Positions 47,921-58,700 of a DNA stretch of 64,000 nucleotides are shown one piece after another. This DNA comes from Paragonimus westermani (Eukaryota > Platyhelminthes > Trematoda > Plagiorchiida > Troglotrematidae). Where the stretch lies: positions 25,381-89,380 of the forward strand of contig QNGE01000922.1 in the NCBI GenBank assembly GCA_008508345.1, in the 5' to 3' direction. Below the pieces are notes generated by a model. The model saw only the letters and a list, made by a program, of their open reading frames with translations. It made no database searches and had not been told where the DNA came from. A program made the translations under genes and the position numbers. Every line of letters begins with the position of its first letter. Within the stretch, counting starts at the first letter, position 1.

Positions 47921-48145
47921 CCCCATGAACCGGGGTTTCTTATGTTGGAACAGTTACTTATTTGGAATAACACTGAGACAGAAAAAGGTCGCACGTTTCG
48001 GAAAATTTGCAAAATTACGAACACAAAGTTTGCTCAGCATAACTGGATTCCACGTTCAGTAACAGGGCTTGAAACAACCTGTCGACCCGCAAATGTTTTT
48101 CGACCGCTGGACACATTTCGTAAATGGCCTACAGTATGCTCGTAA
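47921..48145 (+). CDS. Candidate exon B, unidentified protein
   Basis: Begins after TTTTATCAACAG and is open in frame 1 for about 74 codons to a stop at 48143-48145, with a protein-like composition. Following the phase left by the donor at 47845, the reading shifts to another frame that stops at about 48062, giving a different, hydrophobic and basic tail. The splice phase and the longest frame therefore disagree, which lowers confidence in one or both exons. Confidence 0.22.
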   Translation, partial: PHEPGFLMLEQLLIWNNTETEKGRTFRKICKITNTKFAQHNWIPRSVTGLETTCRPANVFRPLDTFRKWPTVCS

Positions 48146-49075
48146 CAAAGAAGAGGTTCAGCGGTAGAAGAAACTTTAGTTTTTCTCCTGAAGAAGAATA
48201 AAAACACAATTAGTGAGCAGTAAGCGGAGCAAAAAGACAGCGAAATGCAAAATGTAGCGCTGAGTACTGGATGCGATAACAACCAAAACAGTCTCTTGGA
48301 AGATTAACCTGGTAGCTCTAGTATAATTCTGTTGACAAATCGCAAGAATTGCACGACACATCGTTTAACATGAATATATCTTTCCTTTTCACGTGTCCAA
48401 TGACCTCATATTCAAATGGTTAACATTAACGATTTCCCCTGTTACAAATAGCTTAAAGGGAGATCTGTAATCGATAATTTAAAGGGGGGATAACGGTTTT
48501 GTTTTCCCAATTTTCACAGCTGTCTGGTAAAATGTTGATATCTTCAGCCTAAGCTATGATTATCGTTTTTACGAGAACCGGTTGAGATTTGCAATAATTT
48601 GTTTCCAATCAATGATTTAGGGGAATAAACAGGATTTGAAATTTGATAATAAAATCCATTCGTACACTCGCTTTCCTTTGCTATGTTCATTTCCATATAG
48701 CGGCTTAGAATGAGGTGATGTTGTGTTTTGCTTGCTACTGTTTCTCCGATTTTTTGGTTGAAAACAATGTAATTCTCATGATTTGCTTATAATTAATGCA
48801 CCATAGAGCCCAGATATTGATCTGAAAGCCACTAAAATGGCGATGTATTGTGTTTCTTGCGAATGATTTGTTGAATTTTTCTTTCATTTATGTTGATACT
48901 ACCACTGTTCGCAAACCATCACACCTTTCTCTATATGTCAGGGTAAGTTCACTGTATTTTACGTTTCATTTAGGCTTTTCAAAGAAGTTTTATCGTTTTT
49001 TTTAATATTTTGTCTTTTAACAGCATTGAAATATCAACCGTACGCCTAGATAGTTATATCTATACATATATGTAT
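48146..49075. other. AT-rich left flank of the Penelope-like element
   Basis: No gene or repeat recognised. The last bases before the element are a TA-rich stretch (about 49046-49075) that served as insertion target. Confidence 0.5.
49067..49075. repeat. Probable target-site duplication, left
   Basis: TATATGTAT here recurs at 53363-53371, one base beyond the right end of the element. Because the target is TA-rich the exact length is ambiguous. Confidence 0.5.
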
Positions 49076-49318
49076 ATCTCGTAAAAATTCCCAGCGTAGT
49101 CATGAAAAACAATGTGTAGCGAACAAGCTCGTTTTCAGTTATTCATCATCAGGCTAAATACATCACATTTATATCACACATTTCACGGAAGAATCGTTAG
49201 GGGAGTATACGGGGGGACATGTGGTTAATGAGGTCAATCAGTTCAATGTCACACTGCAATTATGTACCCACTTGAACAATGGGTCTTGACAGGCTAACCG
49301 GGTGGGGGGTTGGCCAGG
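49076..49318 (-). repeat. Inverted copy of the Penelope tail and unit start
   Basis: Reverse complement of 50513-50755. Coordinates on the two sides sum to 99831 throughout, so there are no gaps. Noticed differences are in the stretches around the ATTCTCCCGTG, CTGATGATGAATCACTGA and GTACATGATTGC words of the tail. The inversion breakpoint is sharp: at 49319-49323 the sequence switches to the direct copy just after codon 410 of the reading frame. Confidence 0.9.
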
Positions 49319-49319
49319 T

Positions 49320-50571
49320 CCAATTAAAGGAAACCATAGATTATCTGTGTGATTATATTGAGAACAGTGACATGGATATTCAGATACCGTCGGTCGAACT
49401 CAAACAATTACTTTATCTGTGCACTTACAACGTACAGTTTAAGTTCAATGAAGGAATTTATCGACAAAAGGACGGTGTCGCAATGGGATCGCCGCTGGGA
49501 CCACTGTTTGCGGACATTTTCATGGCGAAATTAGAAAATGAACAGTTGAGTCCAGCAATTCGCCAATGCAATTTTTATAAGAGGTATGTTGACGACATCC
49601 TTTGCGTACTCGATAATAACGTTGACCCAACTGACATATTGGCAACATTCAACTCCGCGCACCAAAATTTACAATTTTCGTTGGAGACCGAAATGAATAG
49701 CCAATTAGGCTTTCTGGATGTACGTTTACGTCACCGTGCTGATGGCTCAATTCAGCGGGCGATACATAGAAAGGATACTTGGACTGATCAGTATATTCAT
49801 TTCAATAGTTTCGTACCACTTGCCTCGAAAAGAAATCTGATCAACTGTTTGACGGGAAGAGCCCTAAGGATTTGCACGGAGGACACAATTGCGCAAGAAT
49901 TAGCATTCATACGCGCAATATTCATACAGAATGGATACCCGGAAAGGTTCATAGATAGGGCCATGCAACAGCGGGGGGTAAAAGACCGGCTGCACTCTGT
50001 AGAAAAGAAAGCTGTGCATATCGGATTACCATTCAAAGGCGATACTTTAGCCGAAACTATTACACGTAGGCTCACAAGCGCAGTCAACCGAACATTCTAC
50101 GCCGCTAAATTACGAGTCCACTTCACGTCCAATCCGGTTTTGTGCCCACGCCTAAAAGATAAAGTGCCTATTTCTGCAGCCTCGTTTTGTGTATATTCAT
50201 TTACTTGTTCCTGTGGGACCAGTTATGTTGGCCGCACGACTAGACGCTTATCGGAACGGATCCGGGAACATCATCCAGCTTGGCTCAACAGTGGTATAAC
50301 AAAGTCTGTCTGCAGCGCCATACTATCACACCTGGTGGATTCAAATCACGCTGTCAACGTAAAGGACGCATTTCGTCCAATCTACCGAGTTAAGGCCATC
50401 CGGTCGAGAGCGGTGAGGAGTAGGATTCTGTCTACAGCAGAGGCTATTGGGATCCGAATGTATAACCCACCCCTGTGCGCCCAAAAACGTTTTGTTCAGG
50501 CTCTGGATTTGCCCTGGCCAACCCCCCACCCGGTTAGCCTGTCAAGACCCATTGTTCAAGTGGGTACATGA
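49320..50571 (+). pseudogene. 5'-truncated Penelope reverse transcriptase copy
   Basis: Carries residues 411-825 of the full protein and no more. The motif A aspartate (Asp401 in the full copy) and the upstream DKG region are absent, so it cannot be an active reverse transcriptase, although the YVDD box and the GIY-YIG domain are intact. The open frame runs on upstream to 49279 into the inverted tail, adding 15 unrelated residues after a Met. The truncated copy may still supply promoter and tail functions to the full copy downstream. Confidence 0.85.
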
Positions 50572-50727
50572 TTGCAGTGTGACATTGAACTGATTGACCT
50601 CATTAACCACATGTCCCCCCGTATACTCCCCTAACGATTCTCCCGTGAAATGTGTGATATAAATGTGATGTATTTAGCCTGATGATGAATCACTGAAAAC
50701 GAGCTTGTTCGCTACACATTGTTTTTC

Positions 50728-53205
50728 ATGACTACGCTGGGAATTTTTACGAGATTCAAACAAGCCAAAGACCCAATTGCGCTGCGAGAACTTAATAAGT
50801 GCATTAAGTTTAGCGCAAGACTGGCGGAAGCGAAAGCGACTATTCAGTTCCTTGATAAATGCATGGACAGTTGCGAATACCCAAAGTACTATTGGAGTAT
50901 ATTACGTAGAAATCGGATCACAATAACGGCGACGTCATTGCAACGCCAAGCACTTAACGAACAAGACACAACGCGCAGCATGCTCGATGAGTTAGAGATT
51001 AACCTTACGAAGGCAGCGCGGGTTCTCGACCGATTGACACCTGAGGAACGGTCTAATTTTGAAGCTTATGCCGCACAGATTGCAACCAAACAAGGTGAAA
51101 AGAGGCTGGACAAATTACTCAAACAGATCAATCCAACGAAGCCCTCTTCGCAGTTTCCAATTAATCCAGAACGGTACGTGCACAATTTTTCTTCTTTGAA
51201 TCTGGACAAAGTATTACTCGAAGTGCTATCGTTAGGCCCTAAGTTTTGTTGTCCACAGCGTAAAACTAGGCAATTGGATTTAGAGGTGCAGTTTGAGAAT
51301 TTGTACGCACAGTTGTCGGTTCTCGATCCTACATCGACTCTAGATGCTGAGCAACTCAAATCTACACTAGTGAATTCGTGTTATCAGTACTTACGCTCGA
51401 GTCCAGCCTCTAAACAATTTCTCAGGAAAGAACATCTCGTAGCGGTTGAAAACTTGAAGAGAAATGAGAACATTTTAATTTCTAAGCCTGATAAAGGTGC
51501 GGGTATCGTGTTGCTTAATAGAGCAGATTATATCAACAAAATACGCACCATATTAGATGATCAGACCAAGTTTCGAAAAATGGAGAATGAAAAGGATAAA
51601 ACCCCACAAATCGAGAAAGCTATATCAAAATCCTTACGATGTTTAAAACAGAGGGGAATTATAGATTCAACTACATTTGAAAGAATTCGCCCCATCGGAA
51701 TCACGATTCCGAGACTGTACGGGTTACCCAAAATTCACAAAATCGGGGTACCACTCAGACCAATTTTGGACATGTGGAACTCTCCATATCACCCTCTAGC
51801 TAAGTGGTTGTCACAAATATTAGATCCCGTCAGGCGGAAACTCTCAACACACAGCTTACGCGACTCATATGATCTCGTGAATGCGATTAAGGATGCCAAT
51901 CTAACTGGGCAATCAATGTTTTCTCTCGACGTCACATCCTTGTTTACCAACGTCCCATTAAAGGAAACCATAGATTATCTGTGTGATTATATTGAGAACA
52001 GTGACATGGATATTCAGATACCGTCGGTCGAACTCAAACAATTACTTTATCTGTGCACTTACAACGTACAGTTTAAGTTCAATGAAGGAATTTATCGACA
52101 AAAGGACGGTGTCGCAATGGGATCGCCGCTGGGACCACTGTTTGCGGACATTTTCATGGCGAAATTAGAAAATGAACAGTTGAGTCCAGCAATTCGCCAA
52201 TGCAATTTTTATAAGAGGTATGTTGACGACATCCTTTGCGTACTCGATAATAACGTTGACCCAACTGACATATTGGCAACATTCAACTCCGCGCACCAAA
52301 ATTTACAATTTTCGTTGGAGACCGAAATGAATAGCCAATTAGGCTTTCTGGATGTACGTTTACGTCACCGTGCTGATGGCTCAATTCAGCGGGCGATACA
52401 TAGAAAGGATACTTGGACTGATCAGTATATTCATTTCAATAGTTTCGTACCACTTGCCTCGAAAAGAAATCTGATCAACTGTTTGACGGGAAGAGCCCTA
52501 AGGATTTGCACGGAGGACACAATTGCGCAAGAATTAGCATTCATACGCGCAATATTCATACAGAATGGATACCCGGAAAGGTTCATAGATAGGGCCATGC
52601 AACAGCGGGGGGTAAAAGACCGGCTGCACTCTGTAGAAAAGAAAGCTGTGCATATCGGATTACCATTCAAAGGCGATACTTTAGCCGAAACTATTACACG
52701 TAGGCTCACAAGCGCAGTCAACCGAACATTCTACGCCGCTAAATTACGAGTCCACTTCACGTCCAATCCGGTTTTGTGCCCACGCCTAAAAGATAAAGTG
52801 CCTATTTCTGCAGCCTCGTTTTGTGTATATTCATTTACTTGTTCCTGTGGGACCAGTTATGTTGGCCGCACGACTAGACGCTTATCGGAACGGATCCGGG
52901 AACATCATCCAGCTTGGCTCAACAGTGGTATAACAAAGTCTGTCTGCAGCGCCATACTATCACACCTGGTGGATTCAAATCACGCTGTCAACGTAAAGGA
53001 CGCATTTCGTCCAATCTACCGAGTTAAGGCCATCCGGTCGAGAGCGGTGAGGAGTAGGATTCTGTCTACAGCAGAGGCTATTGGGATCCGAATGTATAAC
53101 CCACCCCTGTGCGCCCAAAAACGTTTTGTTCAGGCTCTGGATTTGCCCTGGCCAACCCCCCACCCGGTTAGCCTGTCAAGACCCATTGTTCAAGTGGGTA
53201 CATGA
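50728..53205 (+). CDS. Penelope-like reverse transcriptase with GIY-YIG endonuclease
   Basis: An 825-residue protein, uninterrupted, starting at the ATG that is the first base of the repeat unit. An N-terminal helical, charged region (1-240) leads to the Penelope-type Asp-Lys-Gly motif at 255-257. RT motifs follow: the Leu-Pro-Lys-Ile-His segment, motif A Ser-Leu-Asp-Val with catalytic Asp401, the Gly-Val-Ala-Met-Gly-Ser-Pro-Leu-Gly-Pro motif B, and Tyr-Val-Asp-Asp at 498-501. The C-terminal GIY-YIG nuclease reads Val-Tyr-Ser at 700-702 and Tyr-Val-Gly-Arg at 711-714, followed by Arg-Leu-Ser-Glu-Arg and Glu-His, with flanking cysteines of the usual zinc-binding linker. Such proteins nick the target and prime reverse transcription of their own RNA in the nucleus. 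All visible catalytic residues are present, so the copy may be active. A Met nine bases upstream would come from a non-ATG codon and is unlikely. Confidence 0.93.
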   Translation: MTTLGIFTRFKQAKDPIALRELNKCIKFSARLAEAKATIQFLDKCMDSCEYPKYYWSILRRNRITITATSLQRQALNEQDTTRSMLDELEINLTKAARVLDRLTPEERSNFEAYAAQIATKQGEKRLDKLLKQINPTKPSSQFPINPERYVHNFSSLNLDKVLLEVLSLGPKFCCPQRKTRQLDLEVQFENLYAQLSVLDPTSTLDAEQLKSTLVNSCYQYLRSSPASKQFLRKEHLVAVENLKRNENILISKPDKGAGIVLLNRADYINKIRTILDDQTKFRKMENEKDKTPQIEKAISKSLRCLKQRGIIDSTTFERIRPIGITIPRLYGLPKIHKIGVPLRPILDMWNSPYHPLAKWLSQILDPVRRKLSTHSLRDSYDLVNAIKDANLTGQSMFSLDVTSLFTNVPLKETIDYLCDYIENSDMDIQIPSVELKQLLYLCTYNVQFKFNEGIYRQKDGVAMGSPLGPLFADIFMAKLENEQLSPAIRQCNFYKRYVDDILCVLDNNVDPTDILATFNSAHQNLQFSLETEMNSQLGFLDVRLRHRADGSIQRAIHRKDTWTDQYIHFNSFVPLASKRNLINCLTGRALRICTEDTIAQELAFIRAIFIQNGYPERFIDRAMQQRGVKDRLHSVEKKAVHIGLPFKGDTLAETITRRLTSAVNRTFYAAKLRVHFTSNPVLCPRLKDKVPISAASFCVYSFTCSCGTSYVGRTTRRLSERIREHHPAWLNSGITKSVCSAILSHLVDSNHAVNVKDAFRPIYRVKAIRSRAVRSRILSTAEAIGIRMYNPPLCAQKRFVQALDLPWPTPHPVSLSRPIVQVGT

Positions 53206-53361
53206 TTGCAGTGTGACATTGAACTGATTGACCTCATTAACCACATGTCCCCCCGTATACTCCCCTAACGATTCTCCCGTGAAATGTGTGATATAAATGT
53301 GATGTATTTAGCCTGATGATGAATCACTGAAAACGAGCTTGTTCGCTACACATTGTTTTTC
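53206..53361 (+). other. Penelope 3' untranslated tail
   Basis: The 156 bases after the stop codon are shared with 50572-50727 and, inverted, with the left end. They contain GTATTTAGCCTGATGATGAA and AAAACGAGCTTGTTCGCTAC, the part also found in the relic at 4970-5061. The end is fixed by the switch from shared to unique sequence after C53361. Confidence 0.85.
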
Positions 53362-53362
53362 G

Positions 53363-53371
53363 TATATGTAT
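53363..53371. repeat. Probable target-site duplication, right
   Basis: TATATGTAT, matching 49067-49075. One G (53362) separates it from the element end. The TA-rich target makes the border uncertain. Confidence 0.5.
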
Positions 53372-55394
53372 ATATATAACGTCATTTCCTTTGGAAATTT
53401 CAAATTTCTGAAATATACTTACTTGGCCTGTACAGTTTCTGATGAGAATTTTTATATAATAATCATTCTAAAGAAAAGTATGTAGTGTCCTACATATTTT
53501 AGTCACGTGATATTTCCTCCCACAATCAGGCTGAAGTGATGTCAACATTTCGTCAGAATGCACAATCAATATGGTCGTTCTATTCGGCGGTGTCCACAAA
53601 TCTGTCCAGTTCTTGTTTGTTTGTTTTTTACTCGGTTGACCAAATGGGGGAGAATGGCATCAACAAAGAGCTCCTAGAGGTGCTTGAGACGGCTGAAGAA
53701 TATTCCGTGTAGCAACTGCTCTCATTGAACCAGCACCAGTCCGTCCATATGCCATCCTCTGTTCGTTGACACAACGGAACGGTGCAAATTATAAGATAGT
53801 AAAGCACACGAAATGTATCGCCATGTCAAACAAACTACAGTACATTTGGATGTAAGTCAGTGTCAGTTTGCTCCTAAGTTTCTCATTCTGTAGGATACAA
53901 CAATTAGGAAAATTGAATTTTACCTGCAAAAGAAATGATGACCAACCTGTGAGTGTCAGGATTATACATCTCTGGAACAGATAACCGAAAAGTATAGAAG
54001 CGAGACGTAAAGGCGGACAAAAAGCATGTTATTCATATAGCTAGGGATAGCTGGTGTGGTAACGAAGTGGTTGATACATCGACGTACATTTTACTGAGCA
54101 CGAAAGTGGCTAGCTCACTAGTTTGGGGAACATGAGCCCAATATTTTTGTACTCACTTGTATAGTTAATCTGAATGTCCATTTTTTTTCCACTGACAGCC
54201 CAACGTGTCAGTAGAGCAACAGTAACCTTCTGACAAGTCTTTTTTTAATGCCGACTTCTGGATACTAAGTCCACATAATTCTAACAGTGGAATTGTTAAA
54301 TCGGTGCAGATAACTTGACAAAATTGTGCACTGTTGATAAACCTTTTGCTACTTCGATCATTACAAACTGCATTAGTTTGGATACCGATTTAGAAAACCA
54401 TAAACAGCAACACATTGTACGCATACCCTAGCATTTTCTATGGCCTCAAGAGCGAATAGTTTTTTTGTTATGTGGATATGGAAGTGCTCTCGTTTTTGGC
54501 TTCTTACCGCTTCACATTTTAGGCTGGTTTGCTACGAAATAACTAATTAGACCAACTTTAACCCAGAGTTGTAAACCCCAATGAATTGAGGTTGATCTAT
54601 GCTTACTACTAGGCAACCATAACGCTGCATCAGTATTCAGAATTCCAGTCGAGATGAGACATTAATGCCGAAGTTTATCAGTAATAACATACTACTGCAA
54701 AATCCACACATGATTTAACTTTTCTCCAGCAGTTTCTCTCTGTCTTAGAGGGAGGAACAAGATAGCAAAGTATTTAATTTTTACTGCGACTAATAGCAAT
54801 TTTCCACTCATCTCCCATCTTGGACAGGATTCCTCATCTAAGACATTAAGCAAGTTTACCAAAATACCTCCCTGTTTATGCTACTCAAAACTACTAAAAA
54901 TCAGCCTTAGCTAAAGGAGTGCAAACAGAATGTTGCTGAAAACGATAAGCGCATTTTCAGCCATATATACATCCCCATATGTGAACAGATGAGAAATTAA
55001 ATGAGTAGAACACTGTAAGTTATGCGGACGAGCGGTTGTCATTTTACTGGTGAGTGACCGTGTATTACAAAAATGGCAAGACAGATTAGACAGAATTAAG
55101 GTTCCGTGTGCAGTAGTTGGTGTTGAAAGTAGTGTGGGATACACCCGGGCTGAGTACTGTATGCAGGCGGTAAAGACAAACAGAAAGTATGCTATGAGGA
55201 GTTTCGGTATACACATGAATTAATAATTTGCGTCTTCCAACTATTTTGTTCGAACGTAAACTGAACAGTTGGTCTCCGTAAACGATGTTACGTACAATTT
55301 GTTTGCGGAAACTAAGGACGTAACCATGAAGTACAGTGTTCACCAACAAGCGATATATCACGGTATTTAATACTGGAGAAATCTCTATTTAAAT
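53372..55394. other. No supported gene
   Basis: AT-rich, with poly-T runs near 54181 and 54241. The minus-strand frames at 54911-55216 and 55086-55361 overlap each other and carry no recognised domain. Confidence 0.45.
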
Positions 55395-55398
55395 CTGG

Positions 55399-55704
55399 TG
55401 TAGTGAGGATAGACGGTCGCACCATACTACTTCCACCACTATTCAGTAGCAGCATGGATCGAAATGATCGCGGGACAAATATGGGAGAAATACGGGAAGG
55501 ATCATTGGAGGGCAGCATCACGTGGAATGGCCTTCGCTATATGACGGAACTGAGACATGGTGTTCAAAACGACCGGAGCATCCTCAGATCAGTGTGGTAT
55601 GCAAATGAGTGTTTCTGTTCGTATTCCCGTTGAGACGCATAATTCGTGTGTTGGTTTCCCCAAATAAACAATTTCTGTGCCATCCGTCTTCTCGGTTCAC
55701 AACA
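55399..55704 (+). mobile_element. Solo LTR (copy 3) with 4-bp target duplication
   Basis: A 306-bp copy close to the one at 516-818: it starts TGTAGTGAGG, ends GGTTCACAACA and keeps AATAAA near its 3' end. It is flanked by CTGG at 55395-55398 and CTGG at 55705-55708, an exact 4-bp duplication, with no internal sequence, so it is a solo LTR. It is probably the least altered of the four. Confidence 0.8.
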
Positions 55705-55708
55705 CTGG

Positions 55709-58700
55709 TATTGGGTTAGATCAGGCACAAATATACGCCTCTTGTACCCTGATAGTCAAAACGCAAAGACATGTTGAACGTCCAAAAATTTCATTTCAGG
55801 ACTTAGTTACCCAGCCAGCCTACAGATTTCGCTGACTAGCAAATGATTAACCATAAGTAGTTTTATTGCCATGTATGTTTATACAGATGTGTCACATATA
55901 TCCACGTGGCCAGTCGTACAGTTCAGTCACATCCCGCACGACATTTATCCATTTTGAATAGGCAATAGCCTAGCAGGCACGGAACTCACCTGAACTATCA
56001 GTTTCCACGAAAGTATTCATGAAGGGCCTATCAACTAACGAACAACAACTAGTCACCAATGCTCGTCAAGACAGTGAACCGAAAGATCAGGCCTTCGCAG
56101 CAAATAAAGTCAAAGAGAGATTCAAACAGTAAGTGCCCCGTTATTGGAGGCAATCAGATCTCCCCAGGCACAAGTGTTTGCTGTATCTCTGAGAGATGCT
56201 TGAAGAAAAAGTCGGTCTAACCAAGAACGCCAAGGACTGCCAGGAAACAGCTTCAAAGATGTTAGTATCACAGAAAGTCGGACAAAAAAAGCAAAACTAC
56301 GTTAGACCATGTCCTTTTGTCTCAGTCGTCGAAGAATAAGCTAGCTCGTGGTGGCGACAATATAAGCAGACGTCCGTAAACTAAGATGCAGATTCTTATT
56401 ACAAGATTTTGTCTTGTACTCACTGTTTGATGGTTATTCGGGCACAGATGAATGTTGTTCCTCCTGGATGTCAAGGTTAAAAGAAGAACTCACCTTTTCG
56501 TCTACAACCTGTAGGTAATACGCTATTTCGCTTCTATGACGAAAGGAAGCATTCAAGACGTAGGTATTTATGAACCATTGTTCTGGATTATTCTCGTGAA
56601 CGTCAAACGTTATTCCAGGCCTACAGTTCCTTTAACACCGTGGAATAATTGCAAAACTCAAACAGTACCGAGGCGTTGGCGGCCCGACACAGCCTTTGAA
56701 AATGAATTCCCACCTATGGGTTTGTCACTAAGCCCAGCGCCACTTTGAACGAAAGCAACCACTTCTTATATAGAATAAGCAGGCGGCTTCAAGAACATTA
56801 CTAAGCTCAGCTGCACACTGTAAACTGAAGGAAATGGAGTCATTCGCATAGTGATGACCACTAGTAACCTTGACACTGGCTGATAACGTTATTTTGTTCT
56901 TAGGAATCTCACCTTTGCACGGGTTGCGTTCGATCATTCGTCACATTTAGTGGAGGAAACTATTCAACAGTGCATGGGATTCTCCCTTTCCCATGGTTTT
57001 ACTTAAGCCGGTAGGCGACTGTTGCCTGCTGGTGAATACAGAGGTCTCGACAACACAATAATCTCGGACTGATACCCACTCCCTTACTTGTGAGTGTACA
57101 GTAAAAATGATCTTGCAGAAACATCATGCAGTTAGTCTCTAGGCAACCGTTACTGTCTTCTTGGTAATTTGAGTCCAAGTGACAGCCATCCGAACTCTAT
57201 GATTTAGTTAAACCTCTTTGTTAGTTTACTGACAAGGCTGAGAGTGGATTAGATCTGGCATCACATCATATTCATTATAATCAGGAACATTTGCATCACA
57301 CGCGTTCAGTTTTCGAACAATTGACCGATTACAAAGTAATTATAATTTGTGCCCAAAGGCAACTGGGAGCTGACCAGGTAGATTTTATGGATCATCCTGT
57401 TACCTCAAATGACCAATAAAAGCACCAGTGATTGGTATCTGCACCATACACGTACTGTTTACCAGATTAAGCACACTTGCAGTACGTTTACTCCTCATTT
57501 TCATCTCAAACTTTTACAGCTATGAACAGATTTGGCGATTTTCCTGGTCAACGTTAGAGGCATTCAGCAGATCCAAAACCGAACTAACGTAATGGTCGAA
57601 TACTGGCATACAGTTCATTATCTTACATTCCCCCCCCCCCAAAAAAAAACGTCTACAAGGATTAGTTACAACTAGAAAACGTCACTTTGCGCACACATTT
57701 CGGCCCAGATGCACCGATTATGTTCGCTGTTGACGTTTCTGGGTTAGGTATAAGTGTTTATAACAGAACCCCAATGAAGAAGGCATCTGGTCAGTTTTTA
57801 AGAGAACACTGGCTCCTGTATGTTATATTGTAAGCGGTATCGAACTGTTAGTAACTGATCTCAATTCAAGCTACTTCTGGCATTATTTTGATAGATTTAT
57901 ATTCAACCCTTGGTGTGACCACAAAACACTCGTGTACCCTTTACGTTCTGGTTTGAATCGTTGTCCTCCTTCTCACATGTATTCTCGATTTGGTAAGAAC
58001 GGTGAGGTAGCTGATGAATTATAGTGGGCGGAACTGCATATCTTATTACCGTGTTCTACTGTTGAATTTCTGGATCTGGGAGAGTCTCGGTGTGGACGGT
58101 CAAATTCTTGTCGAATGGTACAAAGACTCGATGACATATGGAGACTGTCTCTCTATCGATTAGGCAAGCTGTGTTTTTATGATAGTTTTGTTATAACAGC
58201 AAGACTTCTGTTTGAGAGCACAGTGTACACACGCAGGCACAAGGGTAACAAGTACAGATATGGCAGTATTTTGTTTGGATCAGCAATGAAAAAACGTTCA
58301 CGCAGCAGAGTAAAAAATGCCTACTCTGTCAACACTGAAGAGTCTAGCACCATATGTAGGTACCGCCTGGTACATTCACGATTTCGGACACTCATTTTAG
58401 CCATATACACGCAAGCATTGCTAATCCTTTATTTAGCGACCTCACTAAGCGTACACGGTGGACTGAGATGTTACGACAGGTTCCATTAGGTGTACACAAT
58501 AATTTGTGCAGATTTAGTTTGTACCGCGGTCAATCAGTTTGTAAGAAAAATCAGTCAAGGACCTCGTTCACAACGTTGTTATGTCTGGCTTCGTTCGTCG
58601 CCTTCATACAGCAATACTAACATTGCGGGTTATATGAACTTGCACTCAGGGAAGATTTGGTAATGCCAGCTGAACGATCTATATGTACATAAGACTAGAT

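Larger units (their letters stand above)
49076..53361 (+). mobile_element. Penelope-like retroelement, tandem partial plus full copy with inverted left end
   Basis: The insertion has three parts. Part one (49076-49318) is an inverted copy of 50513-50755, which spans the element tail and the first 28 bases of the full unit, with only three substitutions noticed and no indel. Part two (from about 49320 to 50727) is a 5'-truncated copy in direct orientation. Part three (50728-53361) is a complete 2,634-bp unit. Parts two and three repeat at exactly 2,634 bp, and their 415 shared residues are identical. Partial head-to-tail tandems with an inverted fragment at the left are a known hallmark of Penelope-like elements, and the upstream copy is thought to act as a promoter-bearing pseudo-LTR. 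The near-identity and intact reading frame point to recent insertion. Confidence 0.9.

Noticed and set aside
49797..50087. Minus-strand frames inside the Penelope element (also 52431-52721, 50341-50529, 52975-53163)
   Set aside because: They are antisense shadows of the RT frame and appear identically in both copies.
53300..53361. CTGATGA and GAAAA words in the Penelope tail as a hammerhead ribozyme
   Set aside because: Penelope elements are known to carry hammerheads, so I tested the fold. Stem II (TGAATCACT) does not pair at its base. Stem III has a mismatch beside the cleavage position, and stem I fails at the first pair. The core words alone are not enough.
58115..58489. 124-codon plus-strand frame
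   Set aside because: No recognised motif, no signal or splice context, and composition similar to neighbouring noncoding sequence.
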